Assembly (NCBI GenBank): GCA_964370855.1
Contig: CAYJMF010000003.1
Location: 67,830-131,829 of the forward strand
Direction of reading: 5' to 3'
DNA: 64,000 bases
From: JAKLKS01 sp964370855
Lineage (GTDB): Bacteria; Planctomycetota; JAJSAM01; JAKLKS01
Shown: piece by piece, positions 34,313-43,005 of the stretch
Layout: each line of letters begins with the position of its first letter
Numbering within the stretch: position 1 is the first letter of the stretch
Program-made: the position numbers and the translations under genes
The notes under the pieces: generated by a model
Database searches by the model: none
Told to the model about the DNA's origin: nothing
Seen by the model: the letters and a program-made list of their open reading frames with translations, nothing else

Positions 34313-34850
34313 GGTAGACCCTCTCCGCTGGTCCGACTTCCCCATCGGCGGCAGCAACGCCTTGGGCTCGCTGGAGCAGGAGTTCTCGAAGCGCGAGCGG
34401 GAGACTGGCCAATGCAATTGGAACAGCGGACTCTCTGTCAGCAAGAGCTCTACTCACTGCCCTCCCCAACTCCGCCTCCTCAAGCTCTTTGCCGGTCAGG
34501 CACTGATAGGAGCGACCCACTTCCTCTCGGACTACCTCCGTATCGGTGTCACCTTCGACTAGCATTCCCGACAGCACCGCCAGGATCACACCTTCTCTGG
34601 ACGGGCCAACTGTGATGCCAGCAGACCGGACTCCACGAGGGTCGGGCTGGAAGCGGGTGTCGCAAACCGTGCATTCATCGTAGGCCTCAGCAGTGTCCCT
34701 GAGCCTGACCAGGGGGAAGGCCCCGACCGTCAGGAACCAAGAGACCCTCATTCTGCGACAGGGACGCTCCTTCGCGCACCCCGGGCACAGGTACTGCCTG
34801 CTGTCTGCCTTCCAAGGGTACTTGTGGACCCACAGGATTGGGGAAAACAC
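34275..34850 (-). CDS. Zinc-ribbon plus TerB-like protein
   Basis: A protein of about 191 aa from a GTG at 34850, 11 bp after the preceding gene's stop. The N-terminal half has two cysteine pairs (YLCPGCAKER and ECTVCDTRF) around a hydrophobic strand (SWFLTVGAFPLVRL), as in membrane-associated zinc ribbons. The C-terminal helical region (LRELLLQRAQGVAAADGEVG, then AERVYLNRVAEAMG) resembles TerB/DjlA-like acidic helical domains. An ATG at 34934 would extend it into the repeat and is less likely. Function is unknown; TerB-like domains are linked to membrane stress and phage response. Confidence 0.65.
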   Translation of the reverse strand: MFSPILWVHKYPWKADSRQYLCPGCAKERPCRRMRVSWFLTVGAFPLVRLRDTAEAYDECTVCDTRFQPDPRGVRSAGITVGPSREGVILAVLSGMLVEGDTDTEVVREEVGRSYQCLTGKELEEAELGRAVSRALADRESAVPIALASLPLALRELLLQRAQGVAAADGEVGPAERVYLNRVAEAMGLVP

Positions 34851-34860
34851 TGGGTACTCT

Positions 34861-34892
34861 CTACTCCGGCACCTTGAAGAGGGTCTTGCCGT
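34861..34892 (-). repeat. 32-bp C-terminus/stop-codon repeat, copy 2
   Basis: This is the 3' end of the intact 183-aa gene. It encodes GKTLFKVPE plus TAG and lies in the same orientation as copy 3. Confidence 0.8.
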
Positions 34893-35412
34893 CCTTGGAT
34901 TGGATTCGAAGACCGCCCTGTCCATCGTAATCAACTCCTAGCTCAGTTGTAGCTCCGTTGGTTCCTCCGCTAAGCAACAGGCCAGCCTTCCCCTCGTTAA
35001 CGGAGAGATTGACCTGACCAGGTGGGGCGTTACCCTCGCGAAGGGCCTGAAGGGTGACCATGCAAGGGCTCAGCGTTAGTATTCCTTCCGTTCCCGCCAA
35101 ACGGATTTCTGAATTGCCGTCACGGAAGTGCTGAATCGCGAGCAGGGGCACTCCATCTCTGTCCCTTGAAAACAGACCCAACCCAACTCCATAGTCCCCG
35201 AAGACCATCAACTGTTTCCCATCCTCCCCAACTACCTCGAATCCCTTGGTTGCCTTGATCACCTCAGGCACCTTCTCCTCTTGAGCCATGGCCATGCCAC
35301 CCAGGGCTAAACCGAGGAGGAGGAATCCAGCTCCCCACCTCTTCAGGCGGCGGTTTTGCTTCTCCAGGGCATCTAGACGGGAGAGTACGGCGTCCATCGT
35401 GGGGTCGGTCAT
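34861..35412 (-). CDS. Single-span protein with coiled coil and beta-repeat C-terminus
   Basis: A 183-aa protein with an N-terminal coiled coil (VLSRLDALEKQNRRLKRWGA), one membrane segment (GFLLLGLALGGMAMA) and a beta-rich extracellular part. The latter has repeated G-x-x-L-x-x-x-D-x-x-G elements (GVGLGLFSRDRDGVPLLAI; GGLRIQSKDGKTLFKVPE). This architecture is widespread as an uncharacterised family. It is the only intact bearer of the GKTLFKVPE C-terminus found three times in this region, so it is the likely source of the other copies. Confidence 0.75.
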   Translation of the reverse strand: MTDPTMDAVLSRLDALEKQNRRLKRWGAGFLLLGLALGGMAMAQEEKVPEVIKATKGFEVVGEDGKQLMVFGDYGVGLGLFSRDRDGVPLLAIQHFRDGNSEIRLAGTEGILTLSPCMVTLQALREGNAPPGQVNLSVNEGKAGLLLSGGTNGATTELGVDYDGQGGLRIQSKDGKTLFKVPE

Positions 35413-35487
35413 GGTGGCCTCCTAGCTGGATCCTAGCCCCGGGGAGGAGGGGTGTCGAGGGGCCACAAGGACCTGACACTCCCCTTC

Positions 35488-35943
35488 CTAACAGGCCTTG
35501 TGCTCAACGACCTCGGTCTCGGACTCTAAGGCGAACTTCACGACACCCCAGCTTGCGGGGTGCACCGCTGCGCACTCACCTGTCTCGACATTCTCCACCA
35601 CGGAGCAAGGAGTCAACCGAGCGACATCGAAGCCCCCGTAGTACCGAACATGAAGGCGGTACCGCCCTGGACTCCCCCTCAGGAGTTCCAGGGCTCCCCG
35701 GGGCGGGAGGAGGCTGCCAAAGGAACCTGCCCACTTCCGACGGATGCTGCGGTTCCGCAGGACATGGACCATGTCGCGAATGAGAAACGCGACTCCAGGA
35801 AGGGCGGCGAGGATTGCCAAGAACGGCAACGAGAACCCGAGGAGCACCCCAGAGGCGACCAAGCTGAGCAGCATGATTGGCCCTGCCTCCAGCGTCCCCG
35901 ACCGATACAGGTCAGGGAAGTCGATAGGGGGCGTCGGGTTCAT
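35488..35943 (-). CDS. Small membrane protein
   Basis: A 151-aa protein from an ATG at 35943 (MNPTPPIDFPDLYRSG). It has two adjacent membrane segments (IMLLSLVASGVLLGFSLPFL and ILAALPGVAFLI) followed by a soluble C-terminal part (RLHVRYYGGFDVARLTPCSV). The longer frame to 36027 runs into repeat copy 3 and is not natural. No family is recognised. It lies between repeat copies 2 and 3. Confidence 0.6.
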   Translation of the reverse strand: MNPTPPIDFPDLYRSGTLEAGPIMLLSLVASGVLLGFSLPFLAILAALPGVAFLIRDMVHVLRNRSIRRKWAGSFGSLLPPRGALELLRGSPGRYRLHVRYYGGFDVARLTPCSVVENVETGECAAVHPASWGVVKFALESETEVVEHKAC

Positions 35944-35986
35944 TTTCGTTGCACCAAGTGGGGCGCATCCTGCCACCCTGCCATCC

Positions 35987-36018
35987 CTACTCCGGCACCT
36001 TGAAGAGGGTTTTGCCGT
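35987..36018 (-). repeat. 32-bp C-terminus/stop-codon repeat, copy 3
   Basis: It encodes GKTLFKVPE plus TAG at the end of an otherwise unrelated frame. It differs by one base from copy 2, in direct orientation, about 1.1 kb away. Confidence 0.8.
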
Positions 36019-36594
36019 CATCACCAAGACTCTCCCCAGGGAAACCCATCGGGAATGACCGGAGCCCCCACTCCCTCAGGTTCCTTGGCGTCTGAACCGC
36101 CCACAGGTCCCCGACCATCCATCCGAGCCCCCGCAGAACCCACGGAACACATCCACCCGTTTTCCGCCCGACCTCGGTGGCCGCCAACCTACCAGTTGGC
36201 ACATCCTCCCCAGGCCCCACTCTTCTGGCAAAGCCATCCAAGATGGCCTTGGCGAATGCTGCCTGTTCCGTGACCTCAAGACGGCGCCCATCGCCACACA
36301 GCCCTGACACGATTGTGGACTGCGGGACGAGAACCTCGACCGCTGACTCCCGACTCCCCAAGCATCGCATTCGCAATTCACCGGATGCGTACCAGCCGCC
36401 ACGAGGGATCTCCACGCCGACCACTGCCTCCCATTCCAACAGGCCAGGGTGCCCGTTGCAGGGAAGCACCACACGGTCTCCGGGAGCCTCCAGGTCGAAA
36501 GAGGCTCCCCCGCCTCCCGCTTCGACGCCCTTGCAGCTCTGGCCTTCGCCAGTGCCGCCAACTGCTTCGGAGTGGCCTTCTTCCTCGGCCGCAC
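35987..36594 (-). pseudogene. Frameshifted hypothetical gene whose 3' end was replaced by the repeat
   Basis: The ATG at 36594 opens MRPRKKATPKQLAALAKARA, a natural basic N-terminus. Around 36505 the coding signal moves to the next frame, which reads SFDLEAPGDRVVLPCNGHPG and continues for about 160 residues (GVEIPRGGWYASGELRM; LRGLGWMVGDLWAVQT). This ends with the foreign GKTLFKVPE/TAG of repeat copy 3. It therefore shows two lesions: a one-base indel near codon 30 and replacement of its own C-terminus. The original function is unknown. Confidence 0.55.
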
Positions 36595-36624
36595 TTCACA
36601 GACTGCCAGTCGCCCCGGTTGACC

Positions 36625-38169
36625 CTACCTCCCCCCCCACGATCGAAGGGCCTTGCGCCACTCCTTAAGCCTGGCACGGAGAGCCTGCGTCTCCTTCGGG
36701 TACTGGGCCTCCGCAGCGGTCATGTCCCCGTCGGCGTGGTGCCCGAGCGGGTGCGTGGCCTTTCGGAGTTCGTCCTCGCTCACCACGGGGCGGGGCTCCC
36801 ATCCGTTCACCACCCGGCAGAGGACCTCCAACGAGCCCCAATCCAATTCCTCGAACCGAGGATGACTGATGATGGCCTTGGCGAGAGTACGGGCCCCCTC
36901 GCGCGGCATGGAGTCCAGGGCACGGACGAAGTGGTCCCGGGAGTGTGAAAGAGGGCCCACGACTTGCCGGGGATCGTGGAACCACGCAGCTGCGGTTGCC
37001 GGGTCGGAGGAACTGCAGTGTCGCCACCATGCAAGTGCCAGGGCGGCTCTTCCCTCGTGGTCCCAATCCGGAATGGCTGCCCACGACTCCGTCCAGAGGG
37101 GTGACAGGACTTCGGTCGCGCGACTGGGGTCCAGATCCGCTGCTGCAATCCGCCACCAAGGCGTCTGTGTGGGATCTGCGATCCTGTGCGTCTGGTAGTC
37201 GTTCTCCCAGGCCTCGCAGGCCAGCAGAGCCGGGATGTCCTCCCTCCGGAGCAGCGTTCGCGCATTGCTGAGGATCAACATCTGCATCCGCTTGTATGGG
37301 TAGTTGTTGATCGGGCGCGCCTGGAGATCCGGGTCGTCCGTGGGGATCCTCCTCTGCAGGAGCTTCACGAGGACCTCCGCCCCGGCCTCACGCAGGAGCC
37401 CCACGATCTCCACCTCCGAGGCGAGAGCCTCGCAACCGCCATCCGATGTCCGCAGCCATGCGAGTACGAATGCGCGATCCGGCATCGGGACCCGGTCGAT
37501 GCGGGCACGGAGGGCCTTGAGCTTCTCGATGCGATCCGGTGGCACTGGACTGCTGCCCTGGACCGCCCGGTCCAGCCACGCCTGGAACCAGCTTCCGCAC
37601 CACTCCCGGTCCTTCCGGGCATCGAAGTAGTCCTTCACCACCTGTCGGAAGGGCCGCCCCGAGGTGGCGTATGCTCCCGAGTGCTCCATGTACCTTCCCA
37701 GAAGGAGCCGGGTCACCCTGCCTACCGTCTGCTTCTCGAATGATGGTGGCGGCGGCGGTTCTCTTGAGAACGGAAGCGAGATCATCGCGACGCAGGGAAA
37801 GGTCTCTGCTTCGTCATCCACGAGGGGGGCAAGGGGAGCGAGGAGTGTCGGGTCCTCCATCGCGTAGAGGGCGGATGCGGCAAGGGTCCGGACCTTGGGG
37901 TCTTCATGTCCAAGCAGCCCGATGAGTTCCGCCGGCTTGTACCTCTTCTCCCGGAGGATCCCGACCAGTCGATCCTGCTCCGCGTCGAGGTTCGGCCAGA
38001 AGCTCCCGAACCTGCGCCCTGTCCTGTCGAACGCGACCCTCTCGGAATCGAGTGCATGCAGGTCCTTCGCGATGGACTCGAGGTCTGACTTGGCATCTCC
38101 GCCCCGGGCAGTCCCCAGGGAAGCGAGTAGCACGGCCGTCGCAACGCCGATTTGAAGGACAGTGCGCAT
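36625..38169 (-). CDS. Exported HEAT-repeat-like protein
   Basis: A 514-aa protein with a signal peptide (LQIGVATAVLLASLGTARGG). Helical-repeat sequence follows, beginning with a HEAT-like unit (ELIGLLGHEDPKVRTLAASALYA) and continuing as Trp-rich helices (WWRIAAADLDPSRATEVLSP; RAALALAWWRHCSSSD). No catalytic motif is seen. Secreted helical scaffold proteins of this kind are numerous in such genomes, and this window has at least two more. It is single, with its promoter region towards 38202. Confidence 0.75.
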   Translation of the reverse strand: MRTVLQIGVATAVLLASLGTARGGDAKSDLESIAKDLHALDSERVAFDRTGRRFGSFWPNLDAEQDRLVGILREKRYKPAELIGLLGHEDPKVRTLAASALYAMEDPTLLAPLAPLVDDEAETFPCVAMISLPFSREPPPPPSFEKQTVGRVTRLLLGRYMEHSGAYATSGRPFRQVVKDYFDARKDREWCGSWFQAWLDRAVQGSSPVPPDRIEKLKALRARIDRVPMPDRAFVLAWLRTSDGGCEALASEVEIVGLLREAGAEVLVKLLQRRIPTDDPDLQARPINNYPYKRMQMLILSNARTLLRREDIPALLACEAWENDYQTHRIADPTQTPWWRIAAADLDPSRATEVLSPLWTESWAAIPDWDHEGRAALALAWWRHCSSSDPATAAAWFHDPRQVVGPLSHSRDHFVRALDSMPREGARTLAKAIISHPRFEELDWGSLEVLCRVVNGWEPRPVVSEDELRKATHPLGHHADGDMTAAEAQYPKETQALRARLKEWRKALRSWGGR

Positions 38170-38202
38170 GGGCCACCTACCTCGTCGCCATGCGCTCGAG
38201 GG

Positions 38203-38412
38203 TCACCGTGACGTCGCGAAGGCGACGGTCACGGGCCGGGAGGAGGCTTCGCCGTGCTCCATGCGGTCCGCGATGATCCGGAGGGCAAGGGCCTGGACGG
38301 CGGACAGGGCATCGGCGCGGCTGCGGCCGTAGGCCAGGGCCCCGGGCAGGGCACGAACCTCGGCGATCCAGCGGCCGTCCTCTTCACGGTCGAACGCTAC
38401 CTGGAACTTCAT
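38203..38412 (-). CDS. HicB-like antitoxin-family protein, orphan
   Basis: A 69-aa protein (MKFQVAFDREEDGRWIAEVR, then ALPGALAYGRSRADAL and a C-terminal strand RPVTVAFATSR) matching the partial RNase H-like fold of the HicB family. No hicA-type double-stranded-RNA-binding toxin gene lies on either side. It is therefore an orphan antitoxin relative or an independent regulator. The gene and its 5' flank are duplicated at 41528-41799. Confidence 0.8.
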   Translation of the reverse strand: MKFQVAFDREEDGRWIAEVRALPGALAYGRSRADALSAVQALALRIIADRMEHGEASSRPVTVAFATSR

Positions 38413-38479
38413 GACGACAAGGTAGCACGGGCCCCACGAAGCTGCACGACGACCTGAAGTTGGCCCGTACCCGGCCTCC
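38207..38479. repeat. HicB-containing direct repeat, left copy
   Basis: About 273 bp, starting CGTGACGTCGCGAAGGCGAC, is repeated in the same orientation at 41528-41799 with dispersed mismatches and small indels. The copies flank the 901-aa HEAT-like gene. Confidence 0.75.
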
Positions 38480-38731
38480 CTGCGGCCGGGCACTCCTCCC
38501 GTGGGAAACGGCGCCGGTCCACCTGCGAGAGAGCTCTCAGGCCACCAGCGACAGAGCAGTCTTATCGACGCCACCCTCCCCGACTCCCGGGAGGATCCTC
38601 TCCGTCCGGTTCCTCGGCTCCTCCAGGTCAGCGGATGCCCGTCGCGTTGAGGACAAGACCGGGAACCGCCCGGACTCCCGGCCGGGATCCCCGATGACGC
38701 AACCCCTGTATAGTGCGTACGGGAGGTTCCC
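38480..38731. promoter_or_regulatory. Divergent promoter region
   Basis: This spacer separates the minus-strand HicB-like gene from the plus-strand gene at 38732. A TATAGT at about 38709 is a possible -10 element for the latter, and GGGAGG at 38721-38726 is its ribosome-binding site. The -35 is not clear. Confidence 0.35.
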
Positions 38732-41437
38732 GTGCATCGAGCAACCGTCGCGGTTCTCGCCAGGCGCACCTTCATCGTCGCGCTGGCCGGCCTCGCGGGC
38801 TTCGGGCCTCTCCTCCCCCGGGTCGGCGCGGCGCAGGAGCGGCCGGGCGACGCGCCGCCCGGCCCCGACCGGGAATCGGCTCCCGGGGCTCCCCCGCCGG
38901 AACCCCCGGTGGACGGCCTTCGGCCCGTGTCCGCCGAGGAGGCGGCGGAGCTGTTCGCGTGGTTCGACACGCTGGGACTGCCGGACGCCTGGGGAAGGCC
39001 CTTCGGGGCCGCGGCCTCCGGGGCCTGCGAGAGGAGCGGTGACGACCCGTGGACGGCCGTCGAGGAGTTCGCCTGGCTGATCGAGGACCGGGGTGCCTCC
39101 TTCCGGGTGCTGACGATCACCCTGGAGGTCAGGGAACTGACGAAGTCCCCCGGCCGCGACCCCTATTACGGGGGAGCCGATCGGGTGGGCTTCGAGCCGC
39201 GGGACATGGATGCGGAGGCGGAGGCGCAACTCGAGGCGGCGCTGGAGGACATCCGCGGCAACGTCACCCGGCTGTGGGGCCCCCACAACCCGGGGGTCTT
39301 CGTCCCCGCTTCGGTCCGGCTCCTGGTCCTGGCGCGCGCCCTCCGGGCACGGGGAGCCGGTGCCCGGGCCCGCGAACTCCTGGCCGCCGCCCGGGGGCTG
39401 GAGTGCATGGGCGCGGACCTGCCGCTCCGGGAGAGCCTCGTGCCCGGCCTCGCCCATGTCCTGACCGGCAGGATCGTCATGGCGCTGGCGGATCCGGCGA
39501 ATCCGCGCGCCGACGTCCTCGCGCGGGCCGAGGTCGCCCTGGCGGGGCTGGGGGAATCGGAGGTCACGGCGGAGTTGAAGGAACTCGTCGTCATCCTGCG
39601 CCGCATGGTCGAGGAGGACCGCACCCACCGCCCGCCGGAGGGGTTCCCCGACGCCTGCCCGCCCGCCGCCGCCGCGCGGGAATGGGCCTGGCGGCTCCGG
39701 GACCAGGGAGGCCACCAGATGGGACAACCCGGGTACTGCGACATCTTCGTGGCCGAGGGGGAATCCGGCGAGCCCGCGAATCGCCTCCTCGCGCTGGGAA
39801 CCGGCGCGGTCCCCGCGCTGATCGACGCCTTCGAGGACGACAGGGTCATCCGGGCCGCCAGCGAGTCCTGGGGATCTCCCACCCCGTACACCGTCGCGGG
39901 AGCGGCCCGACAGGTCCTCTACCGGATCGCCGGACGCGGTTTCGAGAGCCGGGAGGCCGCCATGGCCTGGTGGACGGACGTCCAGGAGCGCGGACTCGAC
40001 GCCGTCCTGCTGGAGGGGATCCGCCTGGGGGACGGGGATGCCTTCGGGCAGGCCGAGATCCTCGCCGGCCGTTCCCCCCGGGCCGTGGTGGATGCCCTGG
40101 AGATCGGGCTTCCGAAGTGCGTCGATGTCATCGATCGGCGGGACCTCGTCATCCTCCTCGGAGGCATCGAAGGCGACGCTCCCCTCCCGCTGCTGCTCGC
40201 GGAAGCCGCCGCCTCCCCGTCCCTGCCCGCCCGGGTCGCGGCCGCGGAGGCGCTCCTCAAACGAGGACGGAGCGAGGGAGTGGCGCATCTCATGGAGGCA
40301 TGGCGGACCGCGACGAACGTGTACGGCACGGACGACCTGATGCGGTTCCTCGTGGAGTGCGGGGATCCGGCCGCACTCCGGGCACTGGGTGCGTCCGTCC
40401 CCGGCATCCACGTGACCTGGCGCATCCAGGTCCTCCTGGAAATCCACGACACCGCGGAGCACGGCGGGATCGGAGGGGGCCCGGGAGGTGAGTGGAAGTC
40501 GGAGGCGGAGCGCATCCTCGCCGCGGCCCTCCAGGATCGGGACGTCGCGACGGGGTACTGGAGCGGTTTCGACCGGGTCAGCCTCGATGAGCCGAGGGTG
40601 TGCGACGTGGCGGCGCTGGTTCTCGCGGGGATGCGCGGGACTCCGGAGGCGCTGGACCTCGCCTCCTCGGTCACGGCCCGCGACCGGGCGTGCCTCCGCC
40701 TCGGCAACGCATGGCGGAAGGAGCAGGGCCTGGAACTCCTTCCGGAGCCGCCCCGTCCGGCCATCCCGCCCGCGGGCAGGGCCGTGGGGGAGTTCCTGGA
40801 CGTCGTGAAGGGGGCGAAGGACACCGGGGGCCGCGCACCGGCCCTGGCCGGGCTCCGGCTGGAGGGCCTCGGCGCCCTCGCCCCCGTGGAAGCGGCGCTC
40901 GCCCTCCTTCCGGCCGACCACCCGGCGCGCGGGGATCTCGAGGCGGTCGCCCGGGACCTCGCGTTCACGGTGCGCGAGGCCGCCGCGGACCCGGCCGGGC
41001 TCCCGGTCCCGGATTCCGTCCAGGTCCTCCTCGACAGGATGCGGGGGCGCCTGCTGTCCGCGGAGGACATGACAGGACTCGTCTCCCGGGCGCTCAAGGA
41101 CCTCCCGGAGGCCGCCCGGGGCATCGAGATCCTCCTGGATCGTCCCGAGGACCGGACCGGCGTCGCCCTCCGCATCGCCCTCCTTCCGGCCGCTTCGAAG
41201 CCGGGTTCGGGGATGACTCCGCCGCCGGGCGGATGGCCGAGGGAGTCGTCTCCACGCGGATGGTCCGACTGGGTGTCCGTGATCCGGGCGGGAGAACCCC
41301 TGGAGTGTTCCGTGGATTCCTCCGGCGATTCCCTCCTCGCTCCCGGGGGGTGGAGCGGACTCGGGACCGCGCTGGCCGAGGGCATGAAGGCGGGGCCCGG
41401 GGAACCCCTGGAGGTCCGCGTCCACGTGACGCGGTAG
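38732..41437 (+). CDS. Large exported HEAT-like protein
   Basis: A 901-aa protein from a GTG with GGGAGG 5 nt upstream. The signal peptide (RRTFIVALAGLAGFGPLLPR, cleavage near GAAQE) is followed by a Pro-rich linker and long alpha-helical repeat sequence. HEAT-like units are visible (LLALGTGAVPALIDAFEDDR; RVAAAEALLKRGRSEGVAHL). No catalytic motif is recognised. It is flanked by the two HicB-containing repeats. A role as an extracytoplasmic scaffold is inference from architecture. Confidence 0.75.
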   Translation: MHRATVAVLARRTFIVALAGLAGFGPLLPRVGAAQERPGDAPPGPDRESAPGAPPPEPPVDGLRPVSAEEAAELFAWFDTLGLPDAWGRPFGAAASGACERSGDDPWTAVEEFAWLIEDRGASFRVLTITLEVRELTKSPGRDPYYGGADRVGFEPRDMDAEAEAQLEAALEDIRGNVTRLWGPHNPGVFVPASVRLLVLARALRARGAGARARELLAAARGLECMGADLPLRESLVPGLAHVLTGRIVMALADPANPRADVLARAEVALAGLGESEVTAELKELVVILRRMVEEDRTHRPPEGFPDACPPAAAAREWAWRLRDQGGHQMGQPGYCDIFVAEGESGEPANRLLALGTGAVPALIDAFEDDRVIRAASESWGSPTPYTVAGAARQVLYRIAGRGFESREAAMAWWTDVQERGLDAVLLEGIRLGDGDAFGQAEILAGRSPRAVVDALEIGLPKCVDVIDRRDLVILLGGIEGDAPLPLLLAEAAASPSLPARVAAAEALLKRGRSEGVAHLMEAWRTATNVYGTDDLMRFLVECGDPAALRALGASVPGIHVTWRIQVLLEIHDTAEHGGIGGGPGGEWKSEAERILAAALQDRDVATGYWSGFDRVSLDEPRVCDVAALVLAGMRGTPEALDLASSVTARDRACLRLGNAWRKEQGLELLPEPPRPAIPPAGRAVGEFLDVVKGAKDTGGRAPALAGLRLEGLGALAPVEAALALLPADHPARGDLEAVARDLAFTVREAAADPAGLPVPDSVQVLLDRMRGRLLSAEDMTGLVSRALKDLPEAARGIEILLDRPEDRTGVALRIALLPAASKPGSGMTPPPGGWPRESSPRGWSDWVSVIRAGEPLECSVDSSGDSLLAPGGWSGLGTALAEGMKAGPGEPLEVRVHVTR

Positions 41438-41527
41438 CGACGGCGCGGCTCCCGGGGCGCCCCGAAGGGACTCCGAGGCGACCTCCGCGGGGACGCGGAG
41501 GGACCGGGTGGACGGCCGGCGGCTCGC

Positions 41528-41732
41528 CGTGACGTCGCGAAGGCGACGGTCACGGGCCGGGAGGAGGCCTCCCCTGCTCCATGCGGTCCGCGATGATCCG
41601 GAGGGCGTGGGCCTGGCCGGCGGACAGGGCATCGGCGAGGCTGCTGCCGTGCGCCGGGGCGCCGGGCAGGGCGCGGACCTCGGCGATCCGGGGGCCGTCC
41701 CCTTCTCGATCGTGCGCGACCTGGAAGTTCAT
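41528..41732 (-). pseudogene. Degenerate HicB-like copy
   Basis: An ATG at 41732 opens MNFQVAHDREGDGPRIAEVR, clearly paralogous to the gene at 38203-38412. After RIIADRMEQG a one-base deletion relative to the other copy shifts the frame to an early stop at 41550. The original frame still encodes RPVTVAFATSR further on. Substitutions at several core positions and the frameshift point to decay. Confidence 0.65.
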
Positions 41733-41799
41733 GACGAGAGGTCGGCAGGGGCCCCACGGAGCCGCACGACGACCTGCGGTCGACCCGTGCCTGGCCTCC
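41528..41799. repeat. HicB-containing direct repeat, right copy
   Basis: Pair of 38207-38479, in the same orientation. It is more degenerate in its coding part than the left copy. Confidence 0.75.
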
Positions 41800-41870
41800 G
41801 GGAGGCGGTGAACCCCTCCCGAGGGAAGGAGGGATTCGCGAAGCCCGGGGACGATCAGGCGGAGCGGCCC

Positions 41871-42095
41871 TCAGGCCGTTCTCCCCTTCCGCGAGTACAG
41901 CATCAGGCCGCCGCCCACGATGCCGGCGATGCCGACCCAGACGGGGATGTACACGGTCTCCTTCTCGTTCCAGTGGAGCTCCGTGATGCCGATGTCCAGG
42001 CTGTGGGAGTCGCTGATGTAGGTGAAGCTCCCGTAGGCGAGGCCGAGGATGCCTCCCACGATCAGGATGATCGCCACGATCTTGAGCGGGTTCAT
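41871..42095 (-). CDS. Small two-span membrane protein
   Basis: A 74-aa protein with membrane segments at both ends (KIVAIILIVGGILGLAYGSF and VWVGIAGIVGGGLMLY) and a short periplasmic-type loop (DIGITELHWNEKETVYIP). It belongs to a widespread uncharacterised family of the same layout. Its start overlaps the stop of the upstream gene (ATGA), giving a two-gene membrane operon. Confidence 0.8.
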   Translation of the reverse strand: MNPLKIVAIILIVGGILGLAYGSFTYISDSHSLDIGITELHWNEKETVYIPVWVGIAGIVGGGLMLYSRKGRTA

Positions 42096-42244
42096 GCGAT
42101 CACCTTCCGGCCGCTGACGAGGCGGACGATGATGACGACGAGGGCGACCACAAGCAGCAGGTGGAGGAGACCGCCCATCGTGGTGGACGTGACGATGCCG
42201 AGCAGCCAGAGGACGAGCAGGATGATGATCACGGTACCGAGCAT
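42092..42244 (-). CDS. Lmo0937/DUF5670-type small membrane protein
   Basis: A 50-aa protein, almost entirely two membrane segments (MLGTVIIILLVLWLLGIVTS; LLHLLLVVALVVIIVRLVSG), matching the Lmo0937 family in length and pattern (LWLLG...TMGG...HLLLV). The family is often linked to envelope stress in host genomes, but the function is unproven. Translation is coupled to the next gene by a 4-bp overlap. Confidence 0.8.
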   Translation of the reverse strand: MLGTVIIILLVLWLLGIVTSTTMGGLLHLLLVVALVVIIVRLVSGRKVIA

Positions 42245-42472
42245 GGCGACCGCCTTCCGCGCCGCGATCGGGCGGCGTTCCGTCGGGGCGGCCCCGCCGC
42301 GGGACGCGCGGAAGGGCCCGGGCGGCGGCCGCCCCGACAGAACCGGGGCGGACCGCATCCCGTCCGTGCCACCGTAACCCTCCCCGGGGGGCGGCGCCAT
42401 GGGGCGGAACCCGACCGCGGGTCCGGCCCCGGATCGGGTTCCGCGGAAACGGTTCCCTGATACCCTTCCCGC

Positions 42473-42838
42473 ATGAACACCCCCTTCGACACCGTGCTCG
42501 CCCGGTTCAAGCCCGGGGAGAAGCTGCGCACCCCCGACCTCCGGACGGGGAAGCCCTTCGTGCTGGACGCGCTCGACCCGGAGGGGGTCACCGTCAAGAC
42601 CGCCTCGGGAGGCCGGGTGCGCATCTCGCCGTTCACCTTCGACACCGCGGTCAAGTACCTCTCCGACCTCGGGTACCGCGGCGACCGGTGGCTCCCGGCC
42701 GGGGACGAGTCGTTCCAGGGAGTGCTCAACATGGAGAACGACCGCGTGCGGGCCGCCTCCTACGTGCTGGCGATCCTCGGCGCCGCGGGCGTGATCGACG
42801 TGGACGGGAACCGCCCCAACAAGGTGCGGGTGCGGTAG
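42473..42838 (+). CDS. Hypothetical small soluble protein
   Basis: A 121-aa protein (MNTPFDTVLARFKPGEKLRT). It has an N-terminal beta-rich half containing FVLDALDPEGVTVKTASGGR and a helical C-terminal half (NMENDRVRAASYVLAILGAA). It looks like a small DNA/RNA-binding or restriction-associated beta-barrel fold, but I recognise no family. Its start is divergent from the small membrane operon. Confidence 0.65.
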   Translation: MNTPFDTVLARFKPGEKLRTPDLRTGKPFVLDALDPEGVTVKTASGGRVRISPFTFDTAVKYLSDLGYRGDRWLPAGDESFQGVLNMENDRVRAASYVLAILGAAGVIDVDGNRPNKVRVR

Positions 42839-43005
42839 CCGCCTCCCCGCCCCTCCTCCCCGCCCCTCCCCCCGGCATGGGGGTTCCACCCCATTCACTT
42901 CGCCCCCCCCGCGATGCCACGATCCCGCCGATTCCCCCTTCCCGCCGCCGCGGCGCCGGAGCGCCCGCGGACCGGGGAGGGAGCCCGCCGTCGGAGGGTC
43001 CTCCC

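Noticed and set aside
38203..38412. A complete HicAB toxin-antitoxin pair
   Set aside because: No HicA-like ORF is present upstream or downstream of either HicB-like copy.
38537..41632. A 1031-codon minus-strand frame opposite the HEAT-like gene
   Set aside because: Shadow frame. The plus strand has a ribosome-binding site, signal peptide and helical repeats.
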